Source of the DNA: Lolium rigidum
Taxonomy: Eukaryota; Streptophyta; Magnoliopsida; Poales; Poaceae
Reading direction: 5' to 3'
DNA: 64,000 bases
Assembly (NCBI RefSeq): GCF_022539505.1
Contig: NC_061510.1
Coordinates: 99,216,292-99,280,291, forward strand
Under the pieces are notes generated by a model. The model saw only the letters and a program-made list of their open reading frames with translations, was not told the DNA's origin and did not search any database. Of the stretch, positions 22,712 to 34,376 are shown in pieces. Position 1 is the first letter of the stretch. The number at the start of each line of letters is the position of its first letter. The position numbers and the translations under genes were made by a program.

Positions 22712-23431
22712 ATGGACAACAATGACCTTTTTATTCTATTTCCTGATTTAAGACATGGATGGTTTGATGCGAAAATTAAAAAAACCATGGAACATATTAA
22801 TATGAATTCTTTGAACACTATTGTTGCTAATGCTATGGAAAATTCTAAGCTTGGGGAAGCTGGCTTTGATGAGCATGATATTTTTAGTCCCCCAAGCATT
22901 GAGGAGAAAATTTACTTTGATGATACTTTGCCTCCCATTTATGATGATTATAATGATAGTAGTCTTTTGTTACCACCTGTTATGGAGGATAAATTTGATT
23001 ATGATTACAATATACCTCCTATATTTGATAGCTACTTTGTTGAATTTGCTCCCACTACAATTAATAAGAATGACTATGCTTATGATGGGAGTAGTAATTA
23101 TTTTAAGCATGAGACTCATGATAAGAATGCTTTATGTGATAGTTATATTGTTGAGTTTGCTCATGATGCTACTGAAAGTTATTATGAGAGAGGAAAATAT
23201 GGTTGTAGAAATTTTCATGTTACTAAAACACCTCTCTATGTGCTGAAATTTTTGAAGCTACACTTGTTTCATCTTCCTATGCTTGTTACTTTGCTCTTCA
23301 TGAACTTGTTTATTTACAAGATTCCTTTGCATAGAAAGCATGTTAGACTTAAATGTGTTTTGAATTTGCCTCTTGATGCTCTCTTTTGCTTCAACTTCTA
23401 TTTCTTGCGAGTGCATCATCAAAATTGCTGA
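22712..23431 (+). CDS. unknown ORF of the TGATAC-type element (239 aa)
   Basis: It begins with ATG about 140 bases after the primer site. The N-terminal two thirds are acidic and Tyr/Asp-rich. It contains a partly repeated unit (DSYFVEFAPTT and DSYIVEFAHDA, about 40 residues apart). The last third is basic and very hydrophobic (LFHLPMLVTLLFMNLF), which could be a membrane segment or simply translated non-coding DNA. It has no zinc knuckle, capsid or enzyme motif, so it is not a normal gag. The coding status of the C-terminal part is doubtful. Confidence 0.4.
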   Translation: MDNNDLFILFPDLRHGWFDAKIKKTMEHINMNSLNTIVANAMENSKLGEAGFDEHDIFSPPSIEEKIYFDDTLPPIYDDYNDSSLLLPPVMEDKFDYDYNIPPIFDSYFVEFAPTTINKNDYAYDGSSNYFKHETHDKNALCDSYIVEFAHDATESYYERGKYGCRNFHVTKTPLYVLKFLKLHLFHLPMLVTLLFMNLFIYKIPLHRKHVRLKCVLNLPLDALFCFNFYFLRVHHQNC

Positions 23432-25010
23432 GCCCATCTTAATGGCTATAAAGAAAAAACTTCTTGGGAGATAACCCATGTGTTATTTTGCTACAGTACT
23501 TTGTTTTATATTTGTGTTTTGGAAGTTGTTTACTACTGTAGCAACCTCTCCTTATCATGTTTTTGTGCCAAGTAAAGTTTCTATGTTAAAGTTGATGTTA
23601 TATTTGGGATCGCTGCGCAGAAACAGCATTGCTGTCTGTCACCAATCTGGGCACAAGTCTCTGTAGAAAATTCGAAAAAATCTGCCAATTTACGAGCGTG
23701 ATCCTCAGATATGTACGCAACTTTCATTAGTTTTGAGTTTTTCCATTTGAGCAAGTCTGGTGCCATCTTAAAATTCGTCTTTACGGACTGTTCTGTTTTT
23801 GACAGATTCTGCCTTTTATTTCGCATTGCCTCTTTTGCTATATTGGATGAATTTCTTTGATCCATTAATGTCCAGTAGCTTTATGCAATGTCCAGAAGTG
23901 AAAAGAATGTTTGTGTCACCTCTGAACATGTGAATTTTTGATTATGCACTAACCCTCTAATGAGTTTGCTTGAAGTTTGGTGTGAAGGAAGTTTTCAAGG
24001 GTCAAATGAGGAGGATGATATACTACGATCAAGAAGAATGAAAATTCTAAGCTTGGGGATGCCCCGGTGGTTCATCCCTGCATATTTCAAGAAGACTCAA
24101 GCATCTAAGCTTGGGGATGCCCAAGGCATCCCCTTCTTCATCGACAAAGTATCAGGTTCCTTCTCTTGAAACTATATTTTTATTCGGTCACATCTTATGT
24201 ACTTTACTTGGAGCGTCTGTGTGTGTTTTTATTTTTGTTTTGTTATCTTAGTTCTCTGAATAAGTTCATCCTTGTGTGGGAGAGAGACACGCTCCGCTGG
24301 TTCGTATGAACACATGTGTTCTTAGCTCATAATATTCATGGCGAAGTTTCCTCTTCGTTAAATTGTTATATGGTTGGAATTGGAAAAATGCTACATGTAG
24401 TAATTGGTAAAATGCCTTGGATAATGTGATACTTGGCAATTGTTGTGCTCATGTTTAAGCTCTTGCATCATATACTTTGCACCTATTAGTGAAGAAATAC
24501 ATAGAGCTTGCTAAAATTTGATTTGCATATTTGGTCTCTCTAAGGTCTAGATAATTTCTAGTATTGAGTTTTGAACAACAAGGAAGACGGTGTAAAGTCT
24601 TATAATGTTTACAATATGTATTTTATGTGAGTTTTGCTGCACCTGTTCATCCTTGTGTTTGTTTCAAATAAACCTTGCTAGCCTAAACCTTGTATCGAGA
24701 GGGAATACTTCTCATGCATCCAAAATCCTTGAGCCAACCACTACGCCATTTGTGTCCACCATACCTACCTACTACATGGTATTTCTCCGCCATTCCAAAG
24801 TAAATTGCTTGAGTGCTACCTTTAAACATTTCAAAAGTTATCACCTCTGATTTGTGTCAATGTTTTATAGCTCATGAGGAAGTATGTGGTGTTTATCTTT
24901 CAATCTTGTTGGGCAACTTTCACCAATGGACTAGTGGCTTCATCCGCTTATCCAATAACTTTGCAAAAAGAGCCGGCAATGGGATTCCCAGTCCCAAATT
25001 AATTAACAAA

Positions 25011-25214
25011 AATAGACACTCCTCCATGGTATGTGATTGTTGGACGGCACCCGAAGGATTCGGTTAGCCATGGCTTGAGAAAGCAAAGGTGGGGAGGAGT
25101 GTCATCATTAAAATAAAAAGGCACTCCTTCATGGTATGAGATTGTTGGCAGGCACCCGAGGATTCGGTTAGCCATGGTTTGTGAAAGAAAGGTTGGAAGG
25201 AGTGCCACCCAAAA
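25011..25214 (+). repeat. two-copy tandem repeat, period about 105 bp
   Basis: The units share CACTCC, CCATGGTATG, GATTGTTGG, CGGCACCCGA or GGCACCCGA, and GGATTCGGTTAGCCATGG. It lies in the 3' part of the internal region. Confidence 0.75.
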
Positions 25215-25840
25215 ATAAAATAAAATGGGAGCCGCTCTTTGAAGGTTTGTCCGGCAAGGGGGTTAGAGTACCCGCTACCATTCGTTGACAACAACAAACA
25301 CCTCTCAAAACTTTATTTTTATGCTCTCTTTATGTTTTCAAAATAAAAGCTCTAGCACAAATATAGCAATCGATGCTTTCCTCTTTGAAGGACCATTCTT
25401 TTACCTTTATGTTGAGTCAGTTCACCTATTTCTCTCCATCCCAAGAAGCAAACACTTGTGTGAACTGTGCATTGATTCTTACATACTTGCTTATTGCATT
25501 TGTTATATTACTCTATGTTGACAATTATCCATGAGATATACATGTTACAAGTTGAAAGCAACTGCTGAAACTTAATCTTCCATTGTGTTGCTTCAATGCC
25601 TTTACTTTGAATTTATTGCTTTATGAGTTAACTTTTATGCAAGACTTATTGATGCATGTCTTGAAGTACTATTCATGAAAAGTCTTTGCTTTATGATTCA
25701 GTTGTTTACTCATGTCATTACCATTGTTTTGATCGCTGCATTCATTACATATGCTTACAATAGTATGATCAAGGTTATGATGGCATGTCACTTAAGAAAT
25801 TATCTTTGTTATCGTTTTACCCGCTCGGGACGAGCGGAAC

Positions 25841-25855
25841 TAAGCTTGGGGATGC
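25841..25855 (+). other. polypurine-tract-like site of the TGATAC-type element
   Basis: TAAGCTTGGGGATGC directly abuts the 3' LTR. The same 15-mer also occurs at 24048-24062 and 24106-24120. Confidence 0.6.
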
Positions 25856-27400
25856 TGATACGTCTCCAACGTATCGATAATTTCTTATGTTCCATGCTAC
25901 TTTATTGATGATACCTACATGTTTTATGCACACTTTATGTCATATTCGTGCATTTTCTGGAACTAACCTATTAACAAGATGCCGAAGTGCCAGTTCCTGT
26001 TTTCTGCTGTTTTTGGTTTTAGAAATCCTAGTAACGAAATATTCTCGGAATTGGACGAAATCACCGCCCAGGTTCCTATTTTTCCCGGAAGCTTCCAGAT
26101 CACCGAAGAGGGGCCAGAGATGGGCCAGGGGGCCCCACACCACACTTGGGCGCGGGCCAGGGCCTAGCCGCGCCACCTGGTGGTGAGGGCACCCTGGTGC
26201 CCCTCCGAGGCTGCCCTTTCGCCTATATAAAGCCCCTGCGTCGAAAACCCTTACGGAGGAAGCCACGGTACGCGAAACCTTCCAGAGCCGCCGCCATCGC
26301 GAAGCCAAGATCTGGGGGACAGGAGTCTCTGTTCCGGCACCCTGCCGGAGCGGGGAAGTGCCCCCGGAAGGCTTCTCCATCGACACCGCTGCCATCTCCA
26401 CCGCCATCTTCATCACCGCTGCTGCTCCCATGAGGAGGGAGTAGTTCTCCATCGAGGCTCGGGGCTGTACCGGTAGCTATGTGGTTAATCTCTCTCCTAT
26501 GTACTTCAATACAATGATCTCATGAGCTGCCTTACATGATTGAGATTCATATGAGTTTTGTATCACTATTCATCTATGTGCTACTCTAGTGATGTTATTA
26601 AAGTACTCTATTCCTCCTCCACGTGTGTAAAGGTGACGAGTGTGTGCACCGTGTGAGTACTTGGCGTAGGCCATGATTGTGATCTCTTGTAGATTATGAA
26701 GTTAACTATTGCTATGATGGTATTGATGTGATTTATTCCTCCTACATAAGCGTGAAGGTGACAGTGTGCATGCTATGTTAGTTCTTGGTGTAATTGTGTT
26801 GATCTATCTTGCACTCTAAGGTTACTTAAACATGAATATCGAATACTTGTGGAGCTTGTTAACTCCGGCATTGAGGGTTCGTGTAATCCTACACAGTTAG
26901 TGGTGTCCATCATCCAACAAAAGAGTGTAGAGTATGCATTTATCTATTCTGTTATGTGATCAATGTTGAGAGTGTCCACTAGTGAAAGTCTATTCCCTAG
27001 GCCTTGTTCCTAAATACTGCTATCACTGCTTGTTATTGTTTTACTCGAATTACTACTGCTGCGTTACTATCGCATGTTTACTTCCTGCAATATTACTACC
27101 ATCAACCGCACGCCAGCGAGCTATTTTCTCGGCGCCGTACTACTGCTCATATTCATTCATACCACTTGTATTTCACTATCTCTTCGCCGAACTAGTGCAC
27201 CTATTAGGTGTGTTGGGGACACAAGAGACTTCTTGCTTTGTGGTTGCAGGGTTGCATGAGAGGGATATCTTTGACCTCTTCCTCCCCGAGTTCGATAAAC
27301 CTTGGGTAATCCACTTAAGGGAAACTTGCTGCTGTTCTACAAACCTCTGCTCTTGGAGGCCCAACACTGTCTACAAGAATAGAAGCACCCGTAGACATCA
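25856..27400 (+). repeat. 3' LTR of the TGATAC-type element
   Basis: It is followed by the target duplication TGCAT at 27401-27405, after which the chromovirus LTR resumes. Confidence 0.9.
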
Positions 27401-28709
27401 TGCATTAAATCCTTGCTGGATCATATGATTGACTGTAGTGGTGATACACTTGGTTTGAATCATGGTTTCCCTGGGATTATCTCTACTGGCCATGCTCCTA
27501 TTTTGCCAGTAGCTAGTGGCTCATCACCAGATAATGATACACATAGGGTAATCCTACCATTTGGCTTGTGTGTGATGCATATGCTTATTTATGAGCAAAA
27601 CATTTGTTTGCTCATGTTTATATTGGTATACCTCACTCCAGCTCCTAGAAAGGTTGTTGATGTATAGGTTTTGCTTCTGGATTTGTGGTTTGTGCTTGTC
27701 CTGCTCCACCTGGTGACTTGTGATGATCTACTTCCTCATGTGCTTGATCAACAGTCAACAGTTCTTGGTGAAAACTGTTTCTGGAGGATTTCTGGTGGTT
27801 TATGGAATTGGTTGAACAGTTCTAGCTGTTCATGGTGTTCTTGTTGTTCTTAGTGTTCTTACCCTTTGAGCTTCTGTCGATGGAGCTGTTAGGGTTTACT
27901 GATGAAAAGCTTATGTATGGTTCTCCCTTGCTCTCCATGGTCGATAGTAGTGTTGTATGCAGTTGGTGACTCCTCTCTGTGCTGGTGTGTTGTTCAGCAT
28001 GCACACATGCAGTGTGAGCTGCCTGTGTGTGTGTGTTTGGAACTTGTGCATGTGAGTGGATCAGCTCGGCAGAGTGTGGTATTATCCACCACTCACAATT
28101 CTTTGACTAATCTGCCAAGTGGTTAATCCTTGTTTTTTCCTTTGTTCTGTTTGATTGTGTGCAGGGATCAATGAATGATCCGAAGAAGTTCAAGATCATC
28201 TGAAGATTGACTTGTGTAGTTTAGAACATTCCATTTGCTTGTAATTTTCTTTTTATTTTACATTGCTGTCATTTTTGTAAAGTGTTGTAATATGTATTAT
28301 TCAATTTGGGATATTGTAATTGACAATGTATCTTGTGTGTGAATCAATAAAGCTCAAGTTTTCCCTAATTAGCTTTATATTTGTGTTATGTTATTTTATA
28401 TACTTACTTGTCTATTTGTTTAATAATTGATCTCAATTTGAATTATGACATGATCAATTGATGTTTGAATTTTGAAATTCAAACATACTTAGTTGAATTC
28501 AATCATGCAACTTAATTTTGAGATGCACTATTCCCCTTTCTTCTCCAAAACCCTAATTGAGTGAAGTTAGGTCCAAGTCTATCGCACTCTCGAAACCCTA
28601 ACCCTGTAAGGTGTCGAGAGAGAAACTTGTCCCCCTTCGATGCAGTTTTTCTTAAAAAGCGCGAAATTTCCCCAGATTTTACGATGCAATGCACATCCCT
28701 TTCTAAAAT

Positions 28710-30131
28710 CTACCCCTCGATCGTCTCTAAACCTGGGATATTATAGCCTTTCCCCCTTAAAGAAAACTTCGTCCCGAAGTTGTGGTTGTAATACCTGAAC
28801 AGCTCTGGGTATAATTCCCTTAGATCTTCTTCCTTCTCCCAGGTGGCCTCTCTTTCAGGATGATGCTTCCATTGAATCTTACAGTACTTAATAGCTCGAT
28901 TCCTGAGTTGTTTCCAGTTTTCCTCGAGAATCTTGGCTGGTTTCTCGACATAAGTCAAATCTGGTTGTAGATCTAGCTCGTGATGAGATATTGGCTCATC
29001 TGGGGTCTTTAAACACTTTCTGAGTTGTGACACATGGAATACATTGTGCACTTGTGCTAACCTTCCCGGTAGATCCAATTCAAAGGCTAATCCTCGGTTT
29101 TGACTCAGTATCTTGAAAAATCTGATGTATCTAGGGCTAAGCTTCCCCTTTACTCCAAATCTCTAGAGACCTTTCATCAGACTTACTTTAAGATATACCA
29201 TGTCTCCCACTTTTGGCTCCCATGCCCTTCTCTTTTGGTCTGCATAGCTCTTCTGTCGGCTTTGGGCTATCTTCAGTCTGTCCCTGATCACATCAATGAT
29301 CTGTTGCTTCTCTTTCACATAATCTGGGTCAAACTCCTTGCTTGAACCTGCTTCATACCAACAAATGGGTGATCTACACTTCCTTCCGTACAGGGCTTCA
29401 AATGGTGCCATCTTGATACTGCTTTGATAACTATTGTTGTATGAAAACTCCGCTAAAGGTAAGTGTTCTTCCCATGATCCTCCGAAATCTAGGGCACAAG
29501 CCCTAAGCATATCTTCTAGTATCTGATTTGTCCTTTCTGTTTGTCCTCCCGTCTGAGGATGATAAGCGGTGCTATAGTCTAACTTGGATCCTAAAGCTTC
29601 ATGTAATTGTTTCCAGAATGCTGACGTGAACACGGATCCTCGGTCTGACACTATCCTTTTGGGTACTCTGTGCTTACTCACAATCTCTATGATATAGAGA
29701 TCGATGAGTTTCTCTCCTTTGTCCTGCTGGTTTACTGCTAAGAAATGTGCACTCTTCGTCAACCGGTCCACGATTACCCATATCATGTCCTTCTTTTTAT
29801 TGGTCATGGGTAGTCCGGTGATGAAGTCCATACCAATCTCTTCCCACTTCCATTCTGGGATTGGTAAAGGTTGCAACTATCCTGCGGGACTTTGATGTTC
29901 TGCCTTCACCCTTTGACAAGTATGGCATTCCGCCACATATTGTGCAATTTCTCTCTTCATGTTATTCCACCAGAACAACTCTTTCAGGTCCATGTACATC
30001 TTTGTACTTCCTGGATGTATTGAGTATGGTGTTTGATGTGCTTCTCTGAGTATCACTTCCTTGATCTCATCATTATCTGGAACACAAATCCTTTTCTGAA
30101 ACCATAGGGATCCCGACTCTCCTCGGTGGAA
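28710..30131 (-). pseudogene. integrase and chromodomain-like tail (chromovirus)
   Basis: This single frame continues from RNase H but is broken by stops at 30132-30134 (TAA), 29877-29879 (TAG) and 29163-29165 (TAG). The zinc-binding His-His-Cys-Cys set (EAH, SIH, ECHTC) lies at about 29900-30060. The catalytic core has D in GMDFITG, D in SDRGSVF and E in GQTERTN; the last two are 36 residues apart (35 between), the classic DD35E. The C-terminal part has VFHVSQLRKCL and then a chromodomain-like segment (VEKPAKILEE, CKIQWKHHPEREATWE) at about 28795-28955. In chromoviruses this tail directs integration to particular chromatin. The frame runs on through the purine tract into the LTR. Confidence 0.85.
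28748..28763 (-). other. polypurine tract of the chromovirus
   Basis: The minus strand reads AAGGGGGAAAGGC next to the LTR start at 28745. Confidence 0.7.
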
Positions 30132-31504
30132 TTATGATGGTCTTCCTTCATCAATCCTTCTCATCTCCTCCACGATGAATGGATCGTCTAATTGACCCAT
30201 GATAATCTCATTCCTGAGATTCGCATTCAACTCATCTGCTACTTGTAGTGCTGAGAGTCCTTCATGTCCTTCTTTCTCCCAAAGTTGTATATGTGCTTGG
30301 CTAATCTCCCTCTTTAATTCTGGTGGTAGTTCTTGTTCAACTCCCCCGGTACTCTTGCAACTTAAGGCATCGGCTACAACATTAGCCTTTCCTGGTGTGT
30401 AATTGATGGTCAAGTCATAATCTTTTATCAATTCGAGCCATCTTTTCTGCCTCATATTCAATTCCTTCTGAGGGAAGAAGTATTTGAGACTTTTGTGATC
30501 AGTGTATAACTCACACTTAGCTCCATATAGAAAATGTCTCCATCCCTTCAATGCAAATACAACTGCTGCTAGCTCGAGATCATGTGTCGGATAATTGACT
30601 TCATGGGGTCTGAGCTGTCTTGATCCATATGATATGACTTTCCGATCTTGCATAAGTACACATCCTAATCCATGCTTAGATGTGTCACAATATACGGTGT
30701 AATATTTTCCAACTTCTGGTACTGCTAACACCGGTGCTGTGGTTAGCTTCTCTTTTAGAGTCTGAAAACTCTTCTCACATTCATCTGACCAAACAAACGG
30801 TGTGTTCTTTCTCAACAACTTGGTCATTGGTTCTGCGATCTTGGAGAATCCTTCAATGAACCTTTTGTAGTATCCTGCCATTCCTAGGAATCCTCGGATC
30901 TCCTTGACATTCTTTGGTGCTTCCCATTCCAAAACTGCTGCTAATTTACTTGGATTCACCGCTATTCCATCCTTACTAATGACATGTCCAAGAAATTCTA
31001 CTTGATCTAGCCAAAACTCGCACTTGCTGAATTTGGCATAGAGCTGATGTTCTCTCAGGGTTTGTAGCACTATCCTGAGATGTTCTGCTTGTTTAGCCTT
31101 ATCCTTTGAGTAAATCAGGATATCATCGATAAATACGATGACAAACTTGTCAAGATAAGGCATGAATATCTTGTTCATGAGATTCATGAATATTGTTGGG
31201 GCATTGGTTAACCCAAAAGGTACGACTAGGTACTCATGATGTCCGTATCTTGAAACAAAAGCAGCTTTCGGAACATCCTCCTTCTTGATCTTTATTTGAT
31301 GGTATCCTGACCTCAAATCGATCTTTGAGAAGACTCCTGCTCCTCTGACCTGATCAAACAGATCTTGTATTCTGGGAAGTGGATACTTATTCTTGATAGT
31401 AACGTTGTTCAAATTCCGGTAGTCTCCGCACATCCTTCGGCCTCCATCTCTTTTGTCCACAAATATAACTGGTGATCCCCAAGGTGATATACTTTCCTGA
31501 ATGA
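30132..31504 (-). pseudogene. reverse transcriptase and RNase H (chromovirus)
   Basis: The enzyme copies element RNA into DNA in the particle. Motifs in order: [19 protein letters not shown] (first catalytic Asp), [18 protein letters not shown] (catalytic Asp pair), FLGHVIS, then RNase H with [26 protein letters not shown] and VADALS, so all four acidic RNase H residues are in place. The frame is intact for over 440 codons. At its 5' edge it is out of frame with gag-protease: one G is missing around 31503-31508, where the expected Gly-Phe-Ile-Gln reading is lost. It ends at a TAA at 30132. Confidence 0.9.
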
Positions 31505-32694
31505 ATCCCTCTGTTCCAAATCATCTAGTTGCCCTTTGAGTTCTTTCAACTCCTTAGGTCCCATCTTATACAGTGCCTTAGCAATTGGGGTTGTTCCTGG
31601 AATAAGGTCAATAGTGAACTCTATTTCTCGGTCCGGTGGCATTCCAGGCAACTCTGTTGGGAATACATCTTGGAATTCATTGACAATTGGAATGTCCTCG
31701 AGTTTCACCTCCTTCATACTATTCAACTTCAACTCAACCTCAATCTGAGTGTGCTTGTATCCTTGATAAATGATTCTTCCTCCATCTGGGCTTTTCAGGG
31801 ACACTGTCTTATTGGCACAATCTATCAGTGCTCCATTCTCCTCTAACCAGTTCATACCGAGAATGACATCTATGTCCTTCATGGGTAGAACAAACAGGTT
31901 TGCATCAAATGCACATCTACGGATCATAATGACCTTTGCTTCCTTAACGTGGGTAACTAAGATCGTCCCCCCCGCAGATAGTATGGTAATGGGTGTTTCT
32001 AATTTAGTGCAATTAATCCCATGTTTGATGATGAATTGCTGAGAAATGAATGAAGTAGTTGCTCTAGTATCAAAAAGTACTTTGCCAGGATGAGTGAGTA
32101 TCTGAAGCGTACCTATCACCGCTTTGTCCGAATTTATCACCTCCTCCAAGCTGGTGCAGTTTAACTTTCCGAAGGGCTTCTTATTTTTCCAGTTCCCTCC
32201 GGAATTCCCACTCCGATTACCTCCTCCTCCTGACTGGCCTCCTCCATTCTTTCTCTTGGGGCAATCCCGAAGCATATGCCCCTCTTGGCGACACCCAAAA
32301 CATATCACTCTTGGCTTCTTGCAATCCTTCGAGTAGTGTCCTGGGAATCCATAGCTTCGGCAAACTATCTGGTTTGCAGTCTGAAACCCTTGGTTCCTCT
32401 TGCTGTTATAGTTGTTGTTGTATCTAGGCTTGAAACTCAAGCTGGTATTGGGCTTGTTGTTACTAAACTTCTTTGGCTCGAATCTGGCTTTTTTCCTGTT
32501 CTCTTCCTGCAGTTGTTTGAAGTCATCCTCTAGAGTGATGGCTGCATCCACCAACTCTTGAAACTCCGTAGCTCTCAACATCCTGAGCTGAACCTTGAAC
32601 TGAGGATTCAATCCTCTCATAAATCTTTTCTTCTTCTTGTCCTCGGTGTTGACCTCCTCAACTGCGTACCGAGACAATCCTGAAAACTCCCTGA
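31505..32694 (-). pseudogene. gag C-terminal part, protease and RT start (chromovirus)
   Basis: From VREFSG onward this continues gag after the inserted LTR. It holds FMRGLNPQFK, two zinc-knuckle positions (a damaged CRSYGFPGHYSKDC, and an intact CFGCRQEGHMLRDC near 32262-32304), then the protease motif reading LFDTRATTSFIS near 32050-32080. The family needs DTGA or DSGA, so the conserved Gly is replaced by Arg, probably by one transition, and the protease should be dead. VILGMNWLEENGALIDC and VFPTELPGMPPDREIEF lead into RT. It ends in the frameshift near 31505. Confidence 0.85.
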
Positions 32695-32759
32695 CATAAG
32701 TGCTGGCGTGCAGTTGACGTGGGAGATAGAAATCTTTCTGGTGTAACTTTTCTTCAGAT

Positions 32760-32776
32760 CCCCGGCAACGGCGCCA
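32760..32776 (-). other. primer-binding site, tRNA-Asp type
   Basis: The minus strand reads TGGCGCCGTTGCCGGGG, identical to the site at 22558-22574. It lies 13 bases beyond the LTR end. Confidence 0.75.
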
Positions 32777-32789
32777 GAAAAAATATGCT

Positions 32790-34371
32790 TGATGCGCGTA
32801 GATGTACACGTCCGTTGGGAACCCCAAGAGGAAGGTGTGATGCGCACAGCAGTAAGTTTTCCCTCAGAAAGAAACCAAGGTTATCGAACCAAGTAGGAGC
32901 CAAGAAGCACGTGAAGGTTGTTGGTGGAGGAGTGTAGTGCGGCGCAACACCGGTGAAACCGGCGCCAACGTGGAACCTCGCACAACACAATCAAAGTACT
33001 TTGCCCCAACGTAACGAGTGAGGTTGTCAATCTCACCGGCTTGCTGAAAACAAAGGATTAAGCGTATCGAGGGGAAGATGGTGTTTGTTTGCAAAGAACA
33101 GTAAAAGCAGTGGAATGTATTCGGATGTAAAAGAATGGACCGGGGTCCACAGTTCACTAGAGGTGTCTCTCCAATAAGATAACTAGCATGCTGGGTGAAC
33201 AAATTACAGGCGAGCAATTGACAAATAAAGATTCAATACATATCAACGATGATTACTATGTGATTTAATCAGGGCATTACGACAAAGTACAATGACCGCT
33301 ATCCAGCATGCATCTATGCCTAAATAATCCACCTTCAGGTTATCATCCGAACCCCTTCCGGTATTAAGTTGTAAACAACAGATAATTGCATTAAGTATGG
33401 TGCGTAATGTAATCAACACAAATATCCTTAGATAAAGCATCAATGTTTTATCCCTAGTAGCAACAGCACATCCACAACCTTAGAACTTTCTGTCACTGTC
33501 CCAGATTTAATGGTGGCATGAACCCACTATCGAGCATAATTACTCCCTCTTGGAGTTACAAGTATCAACTTGGCCAGAGCCTCTACTAGCAACGGAGAGC
33601 ATGCAAGAACATAAACAACACATATATGATAGATTCATAATCAACTTAACATAATATTCTCTATTCATCGGATCTCGCCAAACACAACATGTAGCATTAC
33701 AAATAGATGATCTTGATCATGTTAGGCAGCTCACAAGATCTATAACAATGAAAGCACAAGCGGAGAAGACAACCATCTAGCTACTGCTATGGACCCATAG
33801 TCCAAGGATGAACTACTCACGCATCAATCCAGAGGCGGGCATGATGATGTAGAGCCCCTCCGGTGATGATTCCCCTCTCCGGCAGGGTGCCGGAGGCGAT
33901 CTCCTGAATCCCCCGAGATGGGATTCACGGCGGCAGCCTCTCAGTAATGTTTTCCGTATCGTGGCTCTCGGTACAGGGGGTTTCGCGACGGAGGCTTTAA
34001 GTAGGCGGAAGGGTAGATCAGGGGGCGACGCGAGGGCCCCACACAACAGGCCGGCGCGGCCAGGGCTTGGGCCGCGCCGCCCTGGTGTGTGGCCCCCTCG
34101 TGGCCCCACTTCATCTCCCATTCGGTCTTCTGGAAGCTTCGTGTAAAAATAGGCCCCTGGGCGTTGATTTCGTCCAATTCCAAGAATATTTCCTTACTAG
34201 GATTTCTGAAACCAAAAACAGCAGAAAACAGCAACTGGCACTTCGGCATCTTGTTAATAGGTTAGTGCCGGAAAATGTGTAATAATGTTGTAAAGTATGT
34301 ATAAAACATTCAAGTATTGTAATAAAAGTAGCATGGAACATAAGAAATTATAGATACGTTTGCGACGTATC
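32790..34371 (-). repeat. LTR of the one-LTR insertion (about 1582 bp)
   Basis: The end at 32790 is set by comparison with the 21004 family, where CATCAAG spans the LTR/internal junction. The start TGATAC at 34371 follows the target duplication. Confidence 0.75.
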
Positions 34372-34376
34372 AATAA

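Larger units (their letters stand above)
21004..27400 (+). mobile_element. complete non-autonomous TGATAC-type LTR element (Sabrina-like)
   Basis: LTRs 21004-22547 (1544 bp) and 25856-27400 (1545 bp) begin TGATAC and end GTAGACATCA. The flanks TGCAT (20999-21003 and 27401-27405) are an exact 5-bp duplication. A primer site complementary to plant tRNA-Asp is at 22558-22574. The 3.3-kb inside has one ORF of unknown type and no gag, protease, RT or integrase motifs. The LTR sequence resembles what I remember of the Sabrina group in Triticeae. It inserted into the chromovirus 3' LTR, on the opposite strand to it. Confidence 0.9.
9751..28745 (-). repeat. 3' LTR of the chromovirus, in three pieces
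   Basis: The pieces are 9751-9966, 17832-21003 and 27406-28745, matching the intact copy at 36555-41465. The breaks are the T2 insertion (with the N gap) and the TGATAC-type element. Inside, at 18486-18553 and 18554-18619, lies a 68-bp tandem duplication that is also in the other LTR (from 37582). Plus-strand signals resembling a spliced gene occur here (see findings). Confidence 0.9.
32701..34371 (-). mobile_element. one-LTR insertion (LTR + primer site + short tail) in gag
   Basis: In minus orientation: LTR 34371 to 32790 (TGATACGTCG ... GCGCATCA), a tRNA-Asp-type primer site at 32776-32760, then about 60 bases ending CCAGCA. The flanks are CTTAT on both sides (plus ATAAG at 32696-32700 and 34372-34376). 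Removal with one CTTAT restores an open gag frame (the residues Leu-Thr-Tyr meet Val-Arg-Glu). There is no second LTR and no coding region. It is a different family from the 21004 element but has the same terminal motif. It has the same orientation as the host pol. Confidence 0.8.

Noticed and set aside
31409..32827. Start of gag at 32827
   Set aside because: The first codons lie in the inserted LTR. The true gag start is at 34954, upstream of the insertion.
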